64,000 bases of DNA from Nostoc sp. TCL240-02 (GTDB lineage: Bacteria > Cyanobacteriota > Cyanobacteriia > Cyanobacteriales > Nostocaceae): positions 1,860,501 through 1,924,500 of the forward strand of contig NZ_CP040094.1 of NCBI RefSeq assembly GCF_013343235.1, in the 5' to 3' direction. The notes beneath the pieces are model-generated. The model did no database searches. It was given only the letters and a program-made list of their open reading frames with translations, and was not told where the DNA came from. The translations under genes were made by a program, and so were the position numbers. Shown here one piece after another: positions 46,404 to 57,343 of the stretch; position 1 is the stretch's first letter; each line of letters opens with the position of its first letter.

Positions 46404-46694
46404 AAATCTTGTATTGCAATCTTGTACCTAATATGCAGTTAACAATTTTGTGCATATTTTTGGTGATGTTAAAAGTTATTTTTTATACATTGAGATGATG
46501 TCTATTTTGTAACTTTGGTCAGATAATAAGTTCTTTATAACCCAATACGCTTGGGTTAAGGGCTACTTGTACAAAATCGTGGGTTTTAAGGTTTTGAGAC
46601 GCGATAAATCGCCGTCTCTACAAGTGTTTGGTCTTATTTGAACTATATTCCTTTATAACCCTTCTTTTTAATTACTTTTGCAATAATGATTGAG

Positions 46695-46732
46695 TACAGG
46701 TTCATTAACTTTGGTTGTTTAATGAACCTGTA
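46695..46732 (-). terminator. Hairpin downstream of the EEP-phytase gene
   Basis: TACAGGTTCATTAA pairs perfectly (14 bp) with TTAATGAACCTGTA, loop 10 nt, 22 nt after the stop at 46755. There is no T-tract. Confidence 0.6.
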
Positions 46733-46754
46733 ATAATCACGTTAGGCGAACAAA

Positions 46755-49700
46755 TTAACCCACAATACTGGCAGAGAAAACAAAGTCATTTGCTGTGAGC
46801 TTAGTTGATATAATTCCTGTCAATGAAACTAACTCAGTATTTCCGATTTTCACGATAGTATTATTACCCTGTTGTAATAGCGTCAGGGCATTAAACTGAG
46901 TAACACCAATACCACCCAGCCCAATTTTATCAATGCCAACTGTAAAATCAGTCACAATGTTCTTGCTAGTTGGCAGACTGGCGTTAGCAATCCAGAATTG
47001 ATCGACACCAGTACCACCACTGAGGCGATCGCCACCCTGTTGACCAGCAAATAGGACATCATCACCATCGCCACCAAACAGGGAGTCATTGACATTAGAG
47101 AAGAGTTTGTCATCTCCAGAACCGCCGTAAAGACGGTTATTGCTACCATTACTCGTGAGGGTGTCGTTACCTGAGCCACCGAATAATGATTGACGAAAAC
47201 CTTCAATTACTGTGAGACGATCATCACCTTCCGCCCCAAACAAATTATTACTACCACTAGCTTCCACTACGGTAATAACATCATCACCATTGCCACCATC
47301 AGCATTAGTATTTTCAGCCGGCCCATTTTGACCAATTACAACTTGATCGTCACCGTCTCCCCCGGATACTGAAGAGTTACTGCCTACAAGTACAGTGTCA
47401 TCACCGTTCCCAGCCTCGATTGTGTTGCCTTCAGTACCCTCTACAAAATCTGCTCCGTCACCTGCAAAGAATGTTTTTTCTGGCTGAACTGTAACATTAT
47501 CGCTGGTACTAGAACCAAAGCTATCGGTGAAAGTAGGCTGTGCAGTTGTCAGATTATTGGGTAATTCGAGAATGCCGAGTTTTTCCGCAGCCGTATTACC
47601 CGTAATGTTGAAGTCGTTGTCATTAATCAAGGCTAAGGTGTTGGGTGCTACCAATGCTAGACCTTCTAATTTTTCCACTCCGGTGTAGCCTAACTGAGCA
47701 GCATTAGCAATTAGGCTTTTGGTGACAGGGGTAATATTGGCAGCAGCTAACTCCGCAGAGGTCAGTTGTTCAATAGTTTTACCAGTTGGCAAGGTAAAGT
47801 TAGCAGGGTTGTTGATGTTAGTCGCCCCGGCTAAATCAATTTGGTAAATCAGTTTATTGCCAGCAGATGTGCCATTGTCATCTCGCTCAACTACTGCAAA
47901 TTTGCCGTTACCCAATGAGACTGCATCGCCAATTTTATCAGTTCCCGGTAGACCTTCTAGGCGATATAAATATTCTCCTGTTACCTGCTTGCTGACAATA
48001 TCAAACTCCAGAATTCGCAGGTTGAGAGAAGCTTTGGAAGTCGCATCATTGGCGACATCTGGATTATCGATCGCACTCTGGATAAAGGCATATAATTTAT
48101 TACCTTCTAGTGCGACAGCTTCAAACCCCCGATTATTGCGGCGTTGGGCATAAACTGCTGGTAAAACCTCAGTGCCAAAAGTTCCAGCTGGTTGATCTGG
48201 GTTGGGTGCAGTGACAGTTCCTTGAGGGATAAAGCGGTCAATCAGTTTACCGTTAGTGTCAAAGTGGTAAATCGCCGGACGGTACTCATCCACCAACCAG
48301 TAATCACCATTTTCTGCAACTACAATACCCTCTAAGTCAGCACCCAAAGGATCATTAGCTAGAACATTGTTGTCTAAGTCAACGGCAATTTCATCTGTGT
48401 AGGCTAAACCGTTTCCTACAGCTTGCAAGTTAGGCAATCCCGTTAATGGCGTTGTCCCATCTTGGCGAAATAGCTTTGTTCTGTTGGTAATGCTGATTTC
48501 ACCTGTGGTACGGTTGAGTTCAAAGCTAACTATTTCTGGCTGGAAATCGGGTAATAAAAATGGTCTTTTGACACCATCAGGTTCTCCATTGGGGCCCCGA
48601 TCTGTGTTGGTGACAAATTTTAGGTTGCCATTTGCTGCAATTCCTTGGAAATACAGACCAGAAAAACCACCCAACAAAATATCTTGACCTTTAGAAGTCG
48701 TGTCTAACTTCGGTAGGTTTGCAAATTCATAAATAGTTAGCTTGGGTTGGGCAACGGGATTGCGGGGATCGTAACTAGTGGTGTCGATATTTAAAGAATT
48801 GGGGAAGACATTCGCTATATTTTCCCAAGGCACCAGCTTAAAGTTCGAGTTTACGTTTTCGCCATCGATGGTCTTAGCGGGTTCATTGGAACCATCTTGA
48901 GTGACAAATAAACCAAATGGGAAGTTAGGCCCCAGTGGCACGTTAATCACATCTGCACCGTCTGACTCTTGTACGCTGTCAATTGACCCATTGTTACCAA
49001 TGGCAAAGTTACCCACGTATTCGTTGTTACCTTCACGAGTGTAGGCAACAAAGGTGCTATCACCTTGGCTGGATGCTAGCAAGTAACCTGTGCCGTTTTT
49101 GCCGTAGTATATGGTCAACCCTTCTGCGTCATCGGTAAGGTGAGAACCACCCTCAAAACGGACGCGATCAATTAATTTGCCTGTTGTACCACCGTCCGGT
49201 TCTGCCTGAAATTTCCAGATGCCCACATCTTCTTGGGCTATGTAGAGCAAGCCGGTTTCTTGGTCAACCACCATACCCTCTGTTTGGGGAGAACGCCCTG
49301 CTGTGGTGGGTGAGGGGATGGTGAACTCCCGCACCAGTTCTACTCCAATTTGACCATTACCTTTGTCAATCAATTTGAACTGAGCTATATCTCCAGTTTG
49401 ACGGCGACTGGTAAAGACATAGTAATCATTAGTTACGGGGCTACGGTATAAGGTAAGTCCGTAAGAACTGCGAGTTGATGGCGAATAAGGAGGTTCAAAA
49501 GGTGATGCTTGGAAGATAGTAGCAATATTGCTATCGGTGATATTTTCCAGGTATTGACCGGGGGTGGTGGGGTTGGGATTAATTTTGAAGATTGCTAGTT
49601 TGTCGTTGTTGCGATCGCTAGCGACAGCAATATCGATAGATTGATTGCCTAATTTGAAACCGTATTGCAGATCAATGTTGTTGTAGCGAATGCCACCGGG

Positions 49701-52205
49701 ATTAACTGTTTGTAACAAATTGCCAGACAGGTCATAAACTCGCAGTCCAGCATTTTTAACTGAGGTTAATACTAAACTATCAGCAGCATTTGTGGCATTA
49801 ACATAAATGGCAGGGTCATCAGCATCGGCATTCTGATCTACAACAGGTAATGCTGGATCTTCATCATCAAATAAACCAGGACGAGTTTCTACTGTAGGTG
49901 CAGCAGTTGGAACCAAGTCTGCGCCCAAGGTGAGGATTTGGGTATATTGAGTACTGCTAAAGTTGTTGTCACTCACCAGCACAATGGACTGACGACCATC
50001 TGCTAGTTTGGGGCCAAAAGCAAGACCTTCTATATTATCTACTCCTGTAATCGGGTGATTTGCATCAGTGGGCAGATTGAGGTCAGTTAAATTCAACAGC
50101 AGACGCTTTTGGGCAGGTTTAATAGCTGCTAGTTGTTCAGCGCTCAAACTATTGAGAGAATCGTAGAAACTGATGTCAGTTGCACCTTGCAAAGAAACTT
50201 CGTAGATTTTGATGGTATTGCCCACACCTTGGGCAAAGGAGCGTTCCAACGCCAGGAAAGTACCACGATTATCTATTGCTAGTAAATCTGCCAAACCATT
50301 GTCAGCAGAACCTGTGCTTGGGTTTGGTGCTTCGGGAATGGCATCGGTAATGTAGAGGTATTCTTTTTCTGGTTGTCCAGTAACTAGATTATATTGCAAA
50401 ATCCGGGATGGGCTACCACTGGTGAGTGAAGCTTTTAATCCATCTTGGGATAGTGCATTTTCGGTGGCGGTAAATAGGGTTTTCTGGTCGGGTGTGATGG
50501 TGAGGCTTTCAAAGGCTAAGTTATTGTATACGCCTGATATCTGCGTATCTCCGGCATCGACAATACCGTTGCTGTTAGTGTCCTGAACTACTGGCAGAAA
50601 TTTGCTGGGGACAATTAGCGATCGCATTTCTTGCCCTGTTGTCAGCGAAAACTCTTTAATGAAGGGATTGGTAACACGACCAACAGTAGGATTTACTTCG
50701 CCTTCCGAAGAGATGAAAACAGTCCCATTGTTAGTTAAAGCAATACCTTCTGGGTCAAGGCTGTTGATTGCAAAGAAATTACTATTGCTATCTTTCAGTG
50801 GTGTGACGTTAGTAAAAGTCACCCCGGAATCGGCAGTAGTGAAGGTATAAAAACGGGCAGAGGCAACTTGAGAGCGATCGTCTGAGATTGCATAGTAGCG
50901 GTTGTTAACTGCATCGTATGTGACACCAGATAATCCTCCCACTGGAGTTGGTGTGCCGTTGACAGTTCCGGCCGCACCACTAGGAATAAAGCCAGTAACG
51001 AAGGTAGTCTGCTTTTCAAAACCTACGTTGGGAATGGTTTTACCTGCTTGAGTTGGTCTAGTTTGCACATCTGCGAACACCAAGCGATGGTCGGAACTGG
51101 GGAATGGAAAAGTACCAACTGGGGAGAATGTCGGCTCAGTATTTAGAGGCCAAAATACTCTTGAATTGATAATTGTCAGGTCAGTGGAGGGTAGCACGTA
51201 ATCAGTACGCAGGTTTCCGGGAGCTGTATCAGCAAAGTCTGCGGTGTCAAAGCTAGGATTACCTTTTTGGCTAGCGTTTGCACCACCTTGCAAATCTGCT
51301 TGTTGGGAACCCCCAAGACTGGTAGGAATGACATTAGTATTAATCTCAGGATTTTGCAACAGTTGGCGAATGGCATTGTCATAACTATCACCATCTAACG
51401 GATCTGCATTTTGATCGCCCACAATCACAAAGTCTGAACCAGCAGCGATACCACCTGTTTTACCCTGGTCATCATAAATGTAATTACCATTACCAGGGGT
51501 GATATAATCTTCCCAAAAGCGAATCTCGTCATGGTTACGCCTACCGTTGCGGTCTTCCGGCCCATCAAAGGTTGGGGGTGTGGGGTGGCTAGCGAGGACA
51601 TGAATTGTCTCGCCGTTTACTTGGATGGGTACATCCCAATGACTTTTGGAAGAGAGGCGTAGAACTGCGAGTTCCTCTGGAGAATACCAATCATTTGGCT
51701 GTAGTGTGTTGGAATCATTGGGAAGCAAAGCATTGGGCATATCCTTCCAGAGGAAGTTTTGGAAGGTGCGGACGTTGGCAGTGTCGATGGGATATTTGGA
51801 TAATAGCAACATCCCGTATTGACCAGGAAAATCACCAAATCCGAAGGCATCATCGCCATATCCCGATGTGCCTGGGGTTGTAACTACAGCGTCATTGTTG
51901 TTTAAGTCAAAGCCAGAGGCAATACCTGTGTTGGAGGGAGCGATATAGAAATAGGGGTAGTCAACAGGAGTTGCACCGTTTTGACTTATGGCTAAATAAT
52001 TTTGCTGAAATAGTTGAACTGCCTCTTGGGAGTAGTCAAACTCATTAATTAGCAGCACATCCGGGTTGTTACGCTGGATAATTTCTGCAACAGCTTTTGC
52101 CTGAGCATTATTGGGGGTTGACAAATCGGTCGCTAATTGACCTTGAGCGCTGCGGTTTAGAGAAGCATTGAATTGGGAAAAGCGGATTGTATTATTAATT
52201 ACCAT
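46755..52205 (-). CDS. Multidomain RTX protein: EEP nuclease/phosphatase, esterase-like phytase, beta-propeller phytase, second esterase-like phytase
   Basis: 1816 aa. Rough layout: 1-385 endonuclease/exonuclease/phosphatase fold ([18 protein letters not shown] with the metal Glu, [27 protein letters not shown]); 395-770 esterase-like phytase domain ([24 protein letters not shown]); 775-1135 beta-propeller (3-phytase-like) domain ([20 protein letters not shown] segment, [33 protein letters not shown] segment, [10 protein letters not shown]); 1150-1555 second esterase-like phytase domain ([38 protein letters not shown]); 1565-1816 RTX module. It may hydrolyse nucleic acid, inositol phosphates and esters outside the cell. 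A Pho box lies about 305 nt upstream. No Sec signal, RTX secretion expected. The catalytic state of each domain was not checked residue by residue. Confidence 0.85.
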   Translation of the reverse strand: MVINNTIRFSQFNASLNRSAQGQLATDLSTPNNAQAKAVAEIIQRNNPDVLLINEFDYSQEAVQLFQQNYLAISQNGATPVDYPYFYIAPSNTGIASGFDLNNNDAVVTTPGTSGYGDDAFGFGDFPGQYGMLLLSKYPIDTANVRTFQNFLWKDMPNALLPNDSNTLQPNDWYSPEELAVLRLSSKSHWDVPIQVNGETIHVLASHPTPPTFDGPEDRNGRRNHDEIRFWEDYITPGNGNYIYDDQGKTGGIAAGSDFVIVGDQNADPLDGDSYDNAIRQLLQNPEINTNVIPTSLGGSQQADLQGGANASQKGNPSFDTADFADTAPGNLRTDYVLPSTDLTIINSRVFWPLNTEPTFSPVGTFPFPSSDHRLVFADVQTRPTQAGKTIPNVGFEKQTTFVTGFIPSGAAGTVNGTPTPVGGLSGVTYDAVNNRYYAISDDRSQVASARFYTFTTADSGVTFTNVTPLKDSNSNFFAINSLDPEGIALTNNGTVFISSEGEVNPTVGRVTNPFIKEFSLTTGQEMRSLIVPSKFLPVVQDTNSNGIVDAGDTQISGVYNNLAFESLTITPDQKTLFTATENALSQDGLKASLTSGSPSRILQYNLVTGQPEKEYLYITDAIPEAPNPSTGSADNGLADLLAIDNRGTFLALERSFAQGVGNTIKIYEVSLQGATDISFYDSLNSLSAEQLAAIKPAQKRLLLNLTDLNLPTDANHPITGVDNIEGLAFGPKLADGRQSIVLVSDNNFSSTQYTQILTLGADLVPTAAPTVETRPGLFDDEDPALPVVDQNADADDPAIYVNATNAADSLVLTSVKNAGLRVYDLSGNLLQTVNPGGIRYNNIDLQYGFKLGNQSIDIAVASDRNNDKLAIFKINPNPTTPGQYLENITDSNIATIFQASPFEPPYSPSTRSSYGLTLYRSPVTNDYYVFTSRRQTGDIAQFKLIDKGNGQIGVELVREFTIPSPTTAGRSPQTEGMVVDQETGLLYIAQEDVGIWKFQAEPDGGTTGKLIDRVRFEGGSHLTDDAEGLTIYYGKNGTGYLLASSQGDSTFVAYTREGNNEYVGNFAIGNNGSIDSVQESDGADVINVPLGPNFPFGLFVTQDGSNEPAKTIDGENVNSNFKLVPWENIANVFPNSLNIDTTSYDPRNPVAQPKLTIYEFANLPKLDTTSKGQDILLGGFSGLYFQGIAANGNLKFVTNTDRGPNGEPDGVKRPFLLPDFQPEIVSFELNRTTGEISITNRTKLFRQDGTTPLTGLPNLQAVGNGLAYTDEIAVDLDNNVLANDPLGADLEGIVVAENGDYWLVDEYRPAIYHFDTNGKLIDRFIPQGTVTAPNPDQPAGTFGTEVLPAVYAQRRNNRGFEAVALEGNKLYAFIQSAIDNPDVANDATSKASLNLRILEFDIVSKQVTGEYLYRLEGLPGTDKIGDAVSLGNGKFAVVERDDNGTSAGNKLIYQIDLAGATNINNPANFTLPTGKTIEQLTSAELAAANITPVTKSLIANAAQLGYTGVEKLEGLALVAPNTLALINDNDFNITGNTAAEKLGILELPNNLTTAQPTFTDSFGSSTSDNVTVQPEKTFFAGDGADFVEGTEGNTIEAGNGDDTVLVGSNSSVSGGDGDDQVVIGQNGPAENTNADGGNGDDVITVVEASGSNNLFGAEGDDRLTVIEGFRQSLFGGSGNDTLTSNGSNNRLYGGSGDDKLFSNVNDSLFGGDGDDVLFAGQQGGDRLSGGTGVDQFWIANASLPTSKNIVTDFTVGIDKIGLGGIGVTQFNALTLLQQGNNTIVKIGNTELVSLTGIISTKLTANDFVFSASIVG

Positions 52206-52510
52206 AAGTTAGTGCTGGGGTAAATTCAAGTTTTGCAAAGATTTAGTGTTTATCTGCGGCAACTACAGAACCAATTTGCCCAATCAAATCGCTGTAAAAG
52301 TGGAGAAAATTTTAAGTGTAAATGTCATTTATATTGCTAGTAAAAGACCGTTAACTGCAAAGATGCGCTTCGCAGTTTAGAGAGTTCGCATTATCAACAT
52401 GGACAATATAAAACTTGCCTTCCAATTCACTGTTCTTAGAGATTGTTATAAGACAGCTACATAACTTGTTGTATGAGTTTTTAATTGGGCAATCTCAAAG
52501 TATCCCGTTT

Positions 52511-52540
52511 AGATTAAGAAACAGCTAGCAAAAGGTTAAG
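52511..52540 (-). promoter_or_regulatory. Candidate Pho box of the EEP-phytase gene
   Basis: On the plus strand AGATTAAG, AAA, CAGCTAGC, AAA, AGGTTAAG: three octamers separated by 3-nt AAA spacers, the outer two matching the reversed CTTAACCT consensus. It is the best of the three Pho boxes seen here, about 305 nt upstream of the start at 52205. Confidence 0.7.
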
Positions 52541-52946
52541 ACAAAAATAATTGTAGGTTTAGAGATATTTTTTCCACGGCAATTATTCTCAGTCATAGTA
52601 TCCTGAGCAAATGATGTAGTCGCCAAAACTTAGGGATGATTATTTTATGCTGACTCTGTATATGTCTTTCCCCGACTAAGTTTCAAGCTTTCGTGTCCTC
52701 TTTATGTATTTGAAATTCCTCCGCCAAAACCCATCTAAAACTTTTTTATCTAAATTTATTTAATCAAAATATTTTGTGGATATTGTAAGATATAAAACAT
52801 GAAAACGTTATTGAAAACCGAAGATAAAAACTCGGTTGATTTCAGTGACTGTAAATATCCAGAGTGAATTTACTAAGCCTAAAGAAACTAGGCTTTTGGC
52901 ATTTTGTGACTAATGCTGTAACTTACACAGGGTGTTGGAGAACATT

Positions 52947-53558
52947 ATGAGCAAAAAAAAGTATAGAGAACCATCAAAATTTACACTTGAAAATGACCGC
53001 AGTATTCATTTAGCAAATGCACAAAATCATTTGCGCTCAGTCACAAGAATTGCAAGAAAATTCAATGAGAATAATTATGATATAAATAAAATTACATATA
53101 GAGACGTTGGTGAGCTATTCACCCTGACTGATAAATGTTCCGATACACTGAGGAAATACATCAATCTCAGAAACTACATGGATAAAGATCAAATGGTCAG
53201 ACATATTAATAGTGATCTGAGAAATAGTCCATCCTATACTACATTTGACCAGGAAAAAACTTGGCTAAACAGATTTGACACATCTTGCGTGTTAAGCTGC
53301 GACGTTTTTATCCAAAAGCAAGTTCAAATTAACCTGCAATCGATACAAGAACTTTATAGAAATATAATCACGTTTAGGAGTGAATTTGGTCGTACATACG
53401 ATCGCAATAATTTTGATTATCAACTAATCAAAGAAAGATTTCAGGAGTATTTAAATGAAGTTTTACAAATTGCAAGTGGTACTGGCTTGGTTTGTGAAGA
53501 CGGACTGAAATACTATAATTCCAGTTCAGTTTTTTATACTAGGAGCATCTGGTTATAG
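52947..53558 (+). pseudogene. 5' part of an unknown gene, split by insertion sequences
   Basis: 203 codons from ATG 52947 (GGAG 6 nt upstream). It encodes a charged, probably helical protein (LENDRSIHLANAQNHLRSV, DKCSDTLRKYINLRNYM) of no family known to me. The apparent stop TAG at 53556 belongs to the IS630 end: the coding sequence stops at TGG TTA. When IS630 and the second element with their target duplications are removed, the frame continues GGT TCA AGA ATG from 56049 for 24 more codons. It is therefore an interrupted gene; the truncated product loses its last 24 residues and might still be made. Confidence 0.8.
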
Positions 53559-54583
53559 CGGTTATCAGTCTACTTCAGTACAGTAGGAGAGAGCAATTCT
53601 ACTGATAATTGGTGGTGATGAAAGCCTACTCTCTCGACTTGCGTCAAAAAATAGTTGATGCTTATGCCTGCGGTGACATTTCCCAACGAAAACTGGCTAA
53701 AAACTTTGGTGTCACCTTAAGTTTTGTGCAAAATTTACTCAAACGCCATCGAGAATTGGGGATGATAGGCCCCAAGGTGCGGACTGAGCAGACAGCAACA
53801 AAGTTGAATGCTGAACAGTTAGAAATCCTGCGCCAACTCGTCATAGCACAGCCCGATGCGACGTTAAGCGAATTGCGGGAACGACTTTACGAGAAAACAG
53901 AGGTCTTAATTGGGGTAGCTACGGTGAATCGGATGGTTCGCTGGAAACTTCACCTCAACCTCAAAAAAAAGTCTCCACCTCACAAAAAAAGGTAGTGATG
54001 AAGTCCAACTAGCCCGATTTGAGTACTGGAAACTCTTGAGGGGGATACCCGTCGAAGAGCTGATTTTCTTAGATGAATCGGGAGTTAATCTGTCCTTCAT
54101 CCGCAAATGTGCCCGCGCCTTGCCTGGCCTTCAGCCTATGCTCAAAAGCCCAACCGCAAAGGGAAAAATGTCTCGGTAATTGGTGCAATTAGCTTGAAAG
54201 GACTGCTCACCCAATGGAGTGGCTTAGGTTCTATCGATGCTTTGACTTTTGATGCCTTCATCGCCCAAAAGCTCGTACCCAAACTTTGGCCTGGTGCAGT
54301 GGTGATCATGGATAACTGCTCAATCCATAAAAGTGATGAACTTGAAGCTTTGCTCATCGCTGCTGGCGCTCATCTCATTTATCTCCCCCCCTATTCTCCC
54401 GATTTTTCACCGATTGAGAATTGTTGGTCCAAGATTAAGAACATTCTCCGTCGCATCGGTGCAAGGACATACCCTGATTTACTCCAGGCATTAGATACGG
54501 CATTCGCAGAAGTGACAATAGAGAATTTGCTGGGTTGGTTTACTCACTGCTGCTACTGTACCTCACAAGACTGATAACCGCTA
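53556..54583 (+). mobile_element. IS630-family insertion sequence
   Basis: 1028 bp with terminal inverted repeats TAGCGGTTATCAGTCT at both ends and a TA target duplication (53554-53555 and 54584-54585), the hallmark of IS630/Tc1-type elements. It sits inside the 52947 gene. Its transposase is in broken frames. Confidence 0.92.
53609..54574 (+). pseudogene. IS630 transposase in broken frames
   Basis: The first frame (53609-53995) holds the helix-turn-helix half (KAYSLDLRQKIVDAYACGD, RKLAKNFGVTLSFVQNLLKR). A middle segment in another frame encodes FEYWKLLRGIPVEELIFLDE, with the first catalytic Asp in LDESGVN. The last frame (54107-54574, same frame as the first) holds VSVIGAISLKGLL, VVIMDNCSIHKS (second Asp) and YLPPYSPDFSPIENCWSK (final Glu). 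The shift out falls at an A7 run near 53984 and could be programmed. The shift back near 54110-54130 looks like an indel, so the copy is probably dead. Confidence 0.8.
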
Positions 54584-54586
54584 TAG

Positions 54587-56045
54587 CCCTCTTCTGTCAC
54601 TCTCCGAGATAAGCAAGTAGTAAATAAGTGAAATCATCCAGAAGCAAAAAAGGGTTTAAATTGGTTCATGGCACAAATTAAATGATTAAATCCTAGCAAT
54701 AAATGAGAATTTGGAAAAATATCTAACCAGGGATAAATCAGCCAAAATAGTAAAAGAGGTTGGACAATTAAACGAAGATTATTAAGAGTATTCTTCCATC
54801 CAGAATTATGATTCCATTGTTGATGATGAGAAAAATCTACACAATTAACATAACTAGTACCTATCACCTCAGTTTCAATTTGAAGAGATTGATTTAAGGC
54901 TAAAAAGGCTGGGGAATTTAGACTAATCATTGTGTAAACACAAAAAATAATTTCCCACCATCTCTCTATATGTTGAAAATTTGTCAAGCGATAATCTGTC
55001 CAGCCGAGTTCCTGTTTACATTGTCGAAACCCATATTCTACCCAGGTTCTTAATCCATATAAATCGCCTAAAGTTTTTTTGAGATTTCCTTGAAGATTCG
55101 TCATGACAAATGAAGTGGAATTATCCGGCATTGTTTCTGGATCAGTAGTTATTTCCCAGTAAGTTATGGCTCTTTTTTTACCATAAATTATTTCTCGGAT
55201 ATATCTGATTTCGGATTTTTTATTACTAAATGTTCTCTCAAATTTGCACCACTTGTTAGCTCTAACGCTCTGATTAGCTGGTAGCCAGACTCCGTGATTA
55301 CTTCTAATTGCTACAACATAAGCTAATTCATATTCATTGAGCTTTTTGATGAATTTGCTACTTTCACCATATAAACTATCGGCTAATACTAATTCAATAT
55401 TAAACCCCTCATTTATTAATTCTGTAATAATTTCTGACGCTAACTCTATTTTGGTTTTATATTTATCTCCTGATTTGAGCGTCCCTTTCGGTTTAAATAC
55501 TTTGAAACTTAATGGAAATGTTACATTTTCATAAACTCCATAAGCATTGACTGATACTATTCCATTATCTATTTTTCCTACACTCCCTAGATATTGTCTT
55601 GCAACATAATCTGTCTTTTTACCTTTTTTCCTATCTCCAGTTTCATCTATTACTACGGTTATCGCCTGACTATTTAATGCTTTCTTTAATTTATCTAATC
55701 TTCGGCTCTTTAATTTATTTGCTGACCAATCTGAATAGGCTATGAAATGATGTAATGACTGTGCCGAGTTTATACTTACTACTTTGGCTATTTCTGGTAA
55801 TGATTTTCTTTTTATTGGTGCAATTATCCCTAAATGTAAATATTTGAAGCATTCATAATTTCTTACTTCTTTGAACAGGTCTTTATACTCTGCACAATAT
55901 TCATCTATGATCGCAACTGTTGGCTGGGCATCTCTTGCCAAATGTTTTAGGATTTGTAATTCTACATCCATTGCCCTGCTTACCTGAAGAGAGTTTTTTC
56001 TTTTAATCCTTTTATTCAGAATACTCGGAAAGTGACAGAAGAGGG
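54587..56045 (-). mobile_element. IS701-like insertion sequence
   Basis: 1459 bp. Termini CCCTCTTCTGTCACT (54587) and its inverse at 56045 extend to 22 bp with one mismatch. A 4-bp ATAG duplication flanks it (54583-54586 and 56046-56049). The left copy of ATAG overlaps the last base of the IS630 element and its TA duplication, so this element landed at the IS630 end after IS630 had inserted. Confidence 0.88.
54634..55971 (-). CDS. IS701-type (IS4 superfamily) DDE transposase
   Basis: About 445 aa from ATG 55971, chosen because upstream codons in the frame run out of the element. DDE landmarks: TVVIDETGDRKKGKKTDYV (first Asp), ELVLADSLYGESSKFI (second Asp) and YGLRTWVEYGFRQCKQELGW (Glu). The frame is complete and unbroken, so the element may still be active, which fits it being the younger insertion. 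Confidence 0.88.
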   Translation of the reverse strand: MDVELQILKHLARDAQPTVAIIDEYCAEYKDLFKEVRNYECFKYLHLGIIAPIKRKSLPEIAKVVSINSAQSLHHFIAYSDWSANKLKSRRLDKLKKALNSQAITVVIDETGDRKKGKKTDYVARQYLGSVGKIDNGIVSVNAYGVYENVTFPLSFKVFKPKGTLKSGDKYKTKIELASEIITELINEGFNIELVLADSLYGESSKFIKKLNEYELAYVVAIRSNHGVWLPANQSVRANKWCKFERTFSNKKSEIRYIREIIYGKKRAITYWEITTDPETMPDNSTSFVMTNLQGNLKKTLGDLYGLRTWVEYGFRQCKQELGWTDYRLTNFQHIERWWEIIFCVYTMISLNSPAFLALNQSLQIETEVIGTSYVNCVDFSHHQQWNHNSGWKNTLNNLRLIVQPLLLFWLIYPWLDIFPNSHLLLGFNHLICAMNQFKPFFASG

Positions 56046-56048
56046 ATA

Positions 56049-56123
56049 GGTTCAAGAATGTTTCTGAATGGAGCAAACAACCTCTTAAGAATAGGTGGTT
56101 CTGAACACTCACTAATAAGTTAA
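56049..56123 (+). pseudogene. 3' remnant of the gene split by IS630 and the IS701-like element
   Basis: 25 codons (GSRMFLNGANNLLRIGGSEH... to TAA at 56121) that join in frame to the codon TTA at 53553-53555 once both insertions and one copy of each duplication are removed. The exact in-frame join supports the reconstruction. Confidence 0.75.
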
Positions 56124-56330
56124 AATCTTTATTGCACATAGGTTTGCTTAAAATGCTTGAATTGTGATTGTAGCAATCCTATTTTATTTGTGAAAAAGCT
56201 CAGTATACCTCGACTTTTTTCTTTACTATTAAGAGTTATCTCTCCCCTGGACTGTATTTCTACAAGTAAGTTCAGAAATAAAATCGGATTGCTATGTATA
56301 TCTTTGAAGTAGCCAAAGGGAGAAACTTCT

Positions 56331-57287
56331 TTGTTTAGTCGTCGTTGGCGCTTACTAGTTGCAGGAGCCGTATTAGGCTCTGTAATTACTGCTGGAATTC
56401 TTTTAGTCTCTCCGGTTTTAACCAGCAACAGTTGGATATGGAAATGGGCTGACTGGACTGGAATTGGAGAAGATACAATAACAAAAAAGAGCATAGAGAG
56501 AAAAGGTGGAGAAAATGGTTCCATCGAAAAGGTTACTTTTACTGATGAAACTCAGTCTGGAAAAACACTTTGGGATTTTTTAGAACTACTTAGTGCATTA
56601 GCGGTTCCATTTCTGCTTTTGTATCTAGGTAATCAACTACAGCAGAAAGAGAAAGAAATAGCAGGCATAAATCTCCGTGAGGAAGCACTACAAAGTTATT
56701 TAGACCGTGTATCAGAGTTACTGATCAATAACAAAGCAAATAGCCTAGAACCCTCTGATTCTTTATTAGAACTGATAAAAGATATAGTACGTACAAGAAC
56801 GCTGACTATATTGCGTAGCCTTGACAAAGATGGAGAACGGAAAGGCAGTGTTATACGATTTCTAATTGATGCAGAACTTATAAGTAACTGGGAGTACATT
56901 GTATTAAACTTAAACTCTGCTAGCTTGAAAGGCGCTAAACTAAGCGGTACTCAACTAAGTCGCGCCCTGCTAAGTCAGGCAGACTTACATGATGCCGATC
57001 TAAGTGATGCCAATCTCAGTAATGCAAACTTAAGTAATGCAAATCTACGTAATGCCGACTTAACTAGTGCCGACTTAACTAGTGCCGACTTAACTAGTGC
57101 CGACTTAACTAGCGCGGACTTAAGAGATACTAAGCTAACAAATGCTAAATTAACAAATGCTAAACTAACAAATGCCAACCTAAGCAATGCCGACTTAACT
57201 AATGCCGATTTGACAGATACGGAACGAAGTAATGTCAACTGGAATCATGCCATCTTAAAAGATGTAAAAGGACTTCTAAAAGAATAA
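56331..57287 (+). CDS. Membrane-anchored pentapeptide-repeat protein
   Basis: 318 aa with a TTG start at 56331, supported by AAAGGGAGA about 8 nt upstream. Two membrane helices (residues 7-30 and about 86-104) precede a helical linker. From about 192 to 300 there are A(D/N)LxX pentapeptide repeats (ADLSDANLSNANLSNANL, then four ADLTS units) that form a right-handed quadrilateral beta helix. The family has varied and often unknown roles. At DNA level GCCGACTTAACTAGT is repeated four times (57056-57115), so the copy number may vary. It lies directly beside two insertion sequences. Confidence 0.85.
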   Translation: MFSRRWRLLVAGAVLGSVITAGILLVSPVLTSNSWIWKWADWTGIGEDTITKKSIERKGGENGSIEKVTFTDETQSGKTLWDFLELLSALAVPFLLLYLGNQLQQKEKEIAGINLREEALQSYLDRVSELLINNKANSLEPSDSLLELIKDIVRTRTLTILRSLDKDGERKGSVIRFLIDAELISNWEYIVLNLNSASLKGAKLSGTQLSRALLSQADLHDADLSDANLSNANLSNANLRNADLTSADLTSADLTSADLTSADLRDTKLTNAKLTNAKLTNANLSNADLTNADLTDTERSNVNWNHAILKDVKGLLKE

Positions 57288-57343
57288 TTTTATTACTAAA
57301 TAGTTTAGCCTTATGATAAGCTTTTTAAGCTATTTTTATCTTA

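Noticed and set aside
56129..56524. A 131-codon minus-strand frame
   Set aside because: It is antisense to the start of the pentapeptide-repeat gene, which has a good ribosome site and membrane helices.
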